From contig JASLRF010000187.1 in NCBI GenBank assembly GCA_030744095.1, positions 1 to 7,238 on the forward strand: a stretch of 7,238 bases of DNA, in the 5' to 3' direction. Below, piece after piece: positions 6,404 through 7,238 of the stretch. Made by a program: the position numbers and the translations under genes. Position 1 is the first letter of the stretch; each line of letters opens with the position of its first letter. Under the pieces are notes generated by a model. It was not told the DNA's origin. It saw nothing but the letters and a program-made list of their open reading frames with translations, and made no database searches. The stretch is from Pirellulaceae bacterium (GTDB lineage: Bacteria; Planctomycetota; Planctomycetia; Pirellulales; Pirellulaceae).

Positions 6404-7238
6404 ATGGTTAATCGGAGTTCGTCTGGCCATGTTCGGCGCGGTTTCACACTCGTCGAACTGTTGGTGGTCATCGCCATCATAGGTATTTTGGTTGCTTTGT
6501 TGTTGCCCGCCGTTCAAATGGCACGCGAGGCGGCACGTAGGATGAGTTGCGGCAACAATCTCAAGCAATTGGGATTGTCTCTGCACAACTACCACGACAC
6601 TTACAAGTCGTTCCCGCCTGGTGCCCACGGCGTTGCCCAGCGGTCGAATCGCCATTGGGGCTTCTCGTGGTACGCCCACATTTTGCCGTTCATCGAACAA
6701 TCAACGATGCATGACAAGTTGTTTATTGGGGGAAATCACCCAGGTTGGGCTGATAGTGGAGTGTCCGCTGGTCAAGTAAATGGTAGGACATTCAACAATC
6801 AAAAAATCGACTCCTTTCTCTGTCCATCGAGTCCCTTGGAAGCTGTTGGGAACGTGGGGAGGGGGGGGATGAATCACACTAAGCCACAGTATATTGGTAT
6901 CTCGGGCTCGGCGAGCGGAAATTCTCGGAGTCAGCCGCCACAATTCAGCCACAGTTTCAGGAGCGGAAATCATCAGCGCAATTGTTGTGGCTGTTGCGGA
7001 AGTGTCACCGGGGGCGGTGTCACGGCCAACAATGGTATCCTGATTGGACACGGGTGGGGAGGAAAACCGATTGGAATGGCTGTCGTCAAATTCGCAGAGG
7101 TAACCGACGGCACGTCAAACGTGATGGCAATCAGCGAAGCTGGTGATTGGTTTTATCAAGGCAATGGTACGAAGGTGCGGGTCAACAACCACCACGGTTG
7201 GTTGATGCCAAAGAGTCGGTTACTCCAGATTTGTCTTT
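6404..7238 (+). CDS. DUF1559 (PF07596) protein with prepilin-type N-terminal cleavage site, C-terminus beyond the window
   Basis: The ATG at 6404 follows GGGAG by ten bases and opens a frame of 278 whole codons to the right edge. Residues 11-18 are RRGFTLVE: a type IV prepilin peptidase would cut after Gly13, leaving Phe14 first and Glu18 as the conserved Glu5. The hydrophobic helix (about 16-33) runs into [12 protein letters not shown], then [14 protein letters not shown] and FPPG near residues 57-76, which is the DUF1559 signature. Later blocks also fit: a [11 protein letters not shown] segment, FLCPSS, YIGISG, and [22 protein letters not shown] towards the edge. These proteins occur in very large paralogous families in planctomycetes and are thought to be pseudopilin-like secreted or surface proteins of unknown function. 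A cysteine cluster, CCGCC at 194-198, and a G8 tract inside the gene (6861-6868) are unusual points. The usual C-terminal H-X9-DG region would lie beyond the window. Confidence 0.93.
   Translation, partial: MVNRSSSGHVRRGFTLVELLVVIAIIGILVALLLPAVQMAREAARRMSCGNNLKQLGLSLHNYHDTYKSFPPGAHGVAQRSNRHWGFSWYAHILPFIEQSTMHDKLFIGGNHPGWADSGVSAGQVNGRTFNNQKIDSFLCPSSPLEAVGNVGRGGMNHTKPQYIGISGSASGNSRSQPPQFSHSFRSGNHQRNCCGCCGSVTGGGVTANNGILIGHGWGGKPIGMAVVKFAEVTDGTSNVMAISEAGDWFYQGNGTKVRVNNHHGWLMPKSRLLQICL

Overview
The window looks like a piece of a planctomycete chromosome, most likely from the Pirellula/Rhodopirellula side of the phylum. Three things point there: a DUF1559 protein with a type IV prepilin-like N-terminus, a large secreted FAD-dependent oxidoreductase with carbohydrate-binding-like and golvesin-like domains, and moderately GC-rich genes set singly with long gaps between them. 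This assignment comes from gene families, not from a marker gene. No rRNA, tRNA, CRISPR array, insertion sequence or phage gene was seen.

Layout, left to right. Positions 1-815 (minus) hold the N-terminal 271 residues of a membrane-anchored FMN-binding protein of the NosR/RnfG type, cut by the window edge. It has one complete FMN-binding unit and the start of a second, similar one. Positions 816-1120 are non-coding and carry a compound palindromic repeat (948-1050). Positions 1121-3394 (minus) hold the FAD-dependent oxidoreductase gene. It is interrupted by one in-frame TGA (2762-2764) just after the dinucleotide-binding motif, with no frameshift, so it is either a young pseudogene, a sequence error or, less likely, a recoded gene. 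Positions 3395-3765 are a divergent intergenic region with a perfect 16-bp inverted repeat and a near-consensus sigma70 promoter facing right. Positions 3766-5727 (plus) hold acs, acetyl-CoA synthetase, complete and with all key residues. Positions 5728-5917 form a short convergent gap with no convincing terminator. Positions 5918-6145 (minus) hold a 75-residue putative lipoprotein with a four-copy hexapeptide repeat. Positions 6146-6403 are a divergent promoter region. Positions 6404-7238 (plus) hold the first 278 residues of the DUF1559 pseudopilin-like protein, cut by the right edge.

The genes do not form one obvious operon. The FAD oxidoreductase and the FMN-binding protein share a strand, but about 300 bases and a strong palindromic element lie between them, so co-transcription is uncertain. 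acs appears to be its own transcription unit. The lipoprotein and DUF1559 genes are divergent and both predicted to be exported, so a shared envelope role is possible but unproven. I found no convincing new multigene system. The best leads are the in-frame TGA, the tandem FMN-binding units with Ser in the flavinylation motif, and the two palindromic elements.
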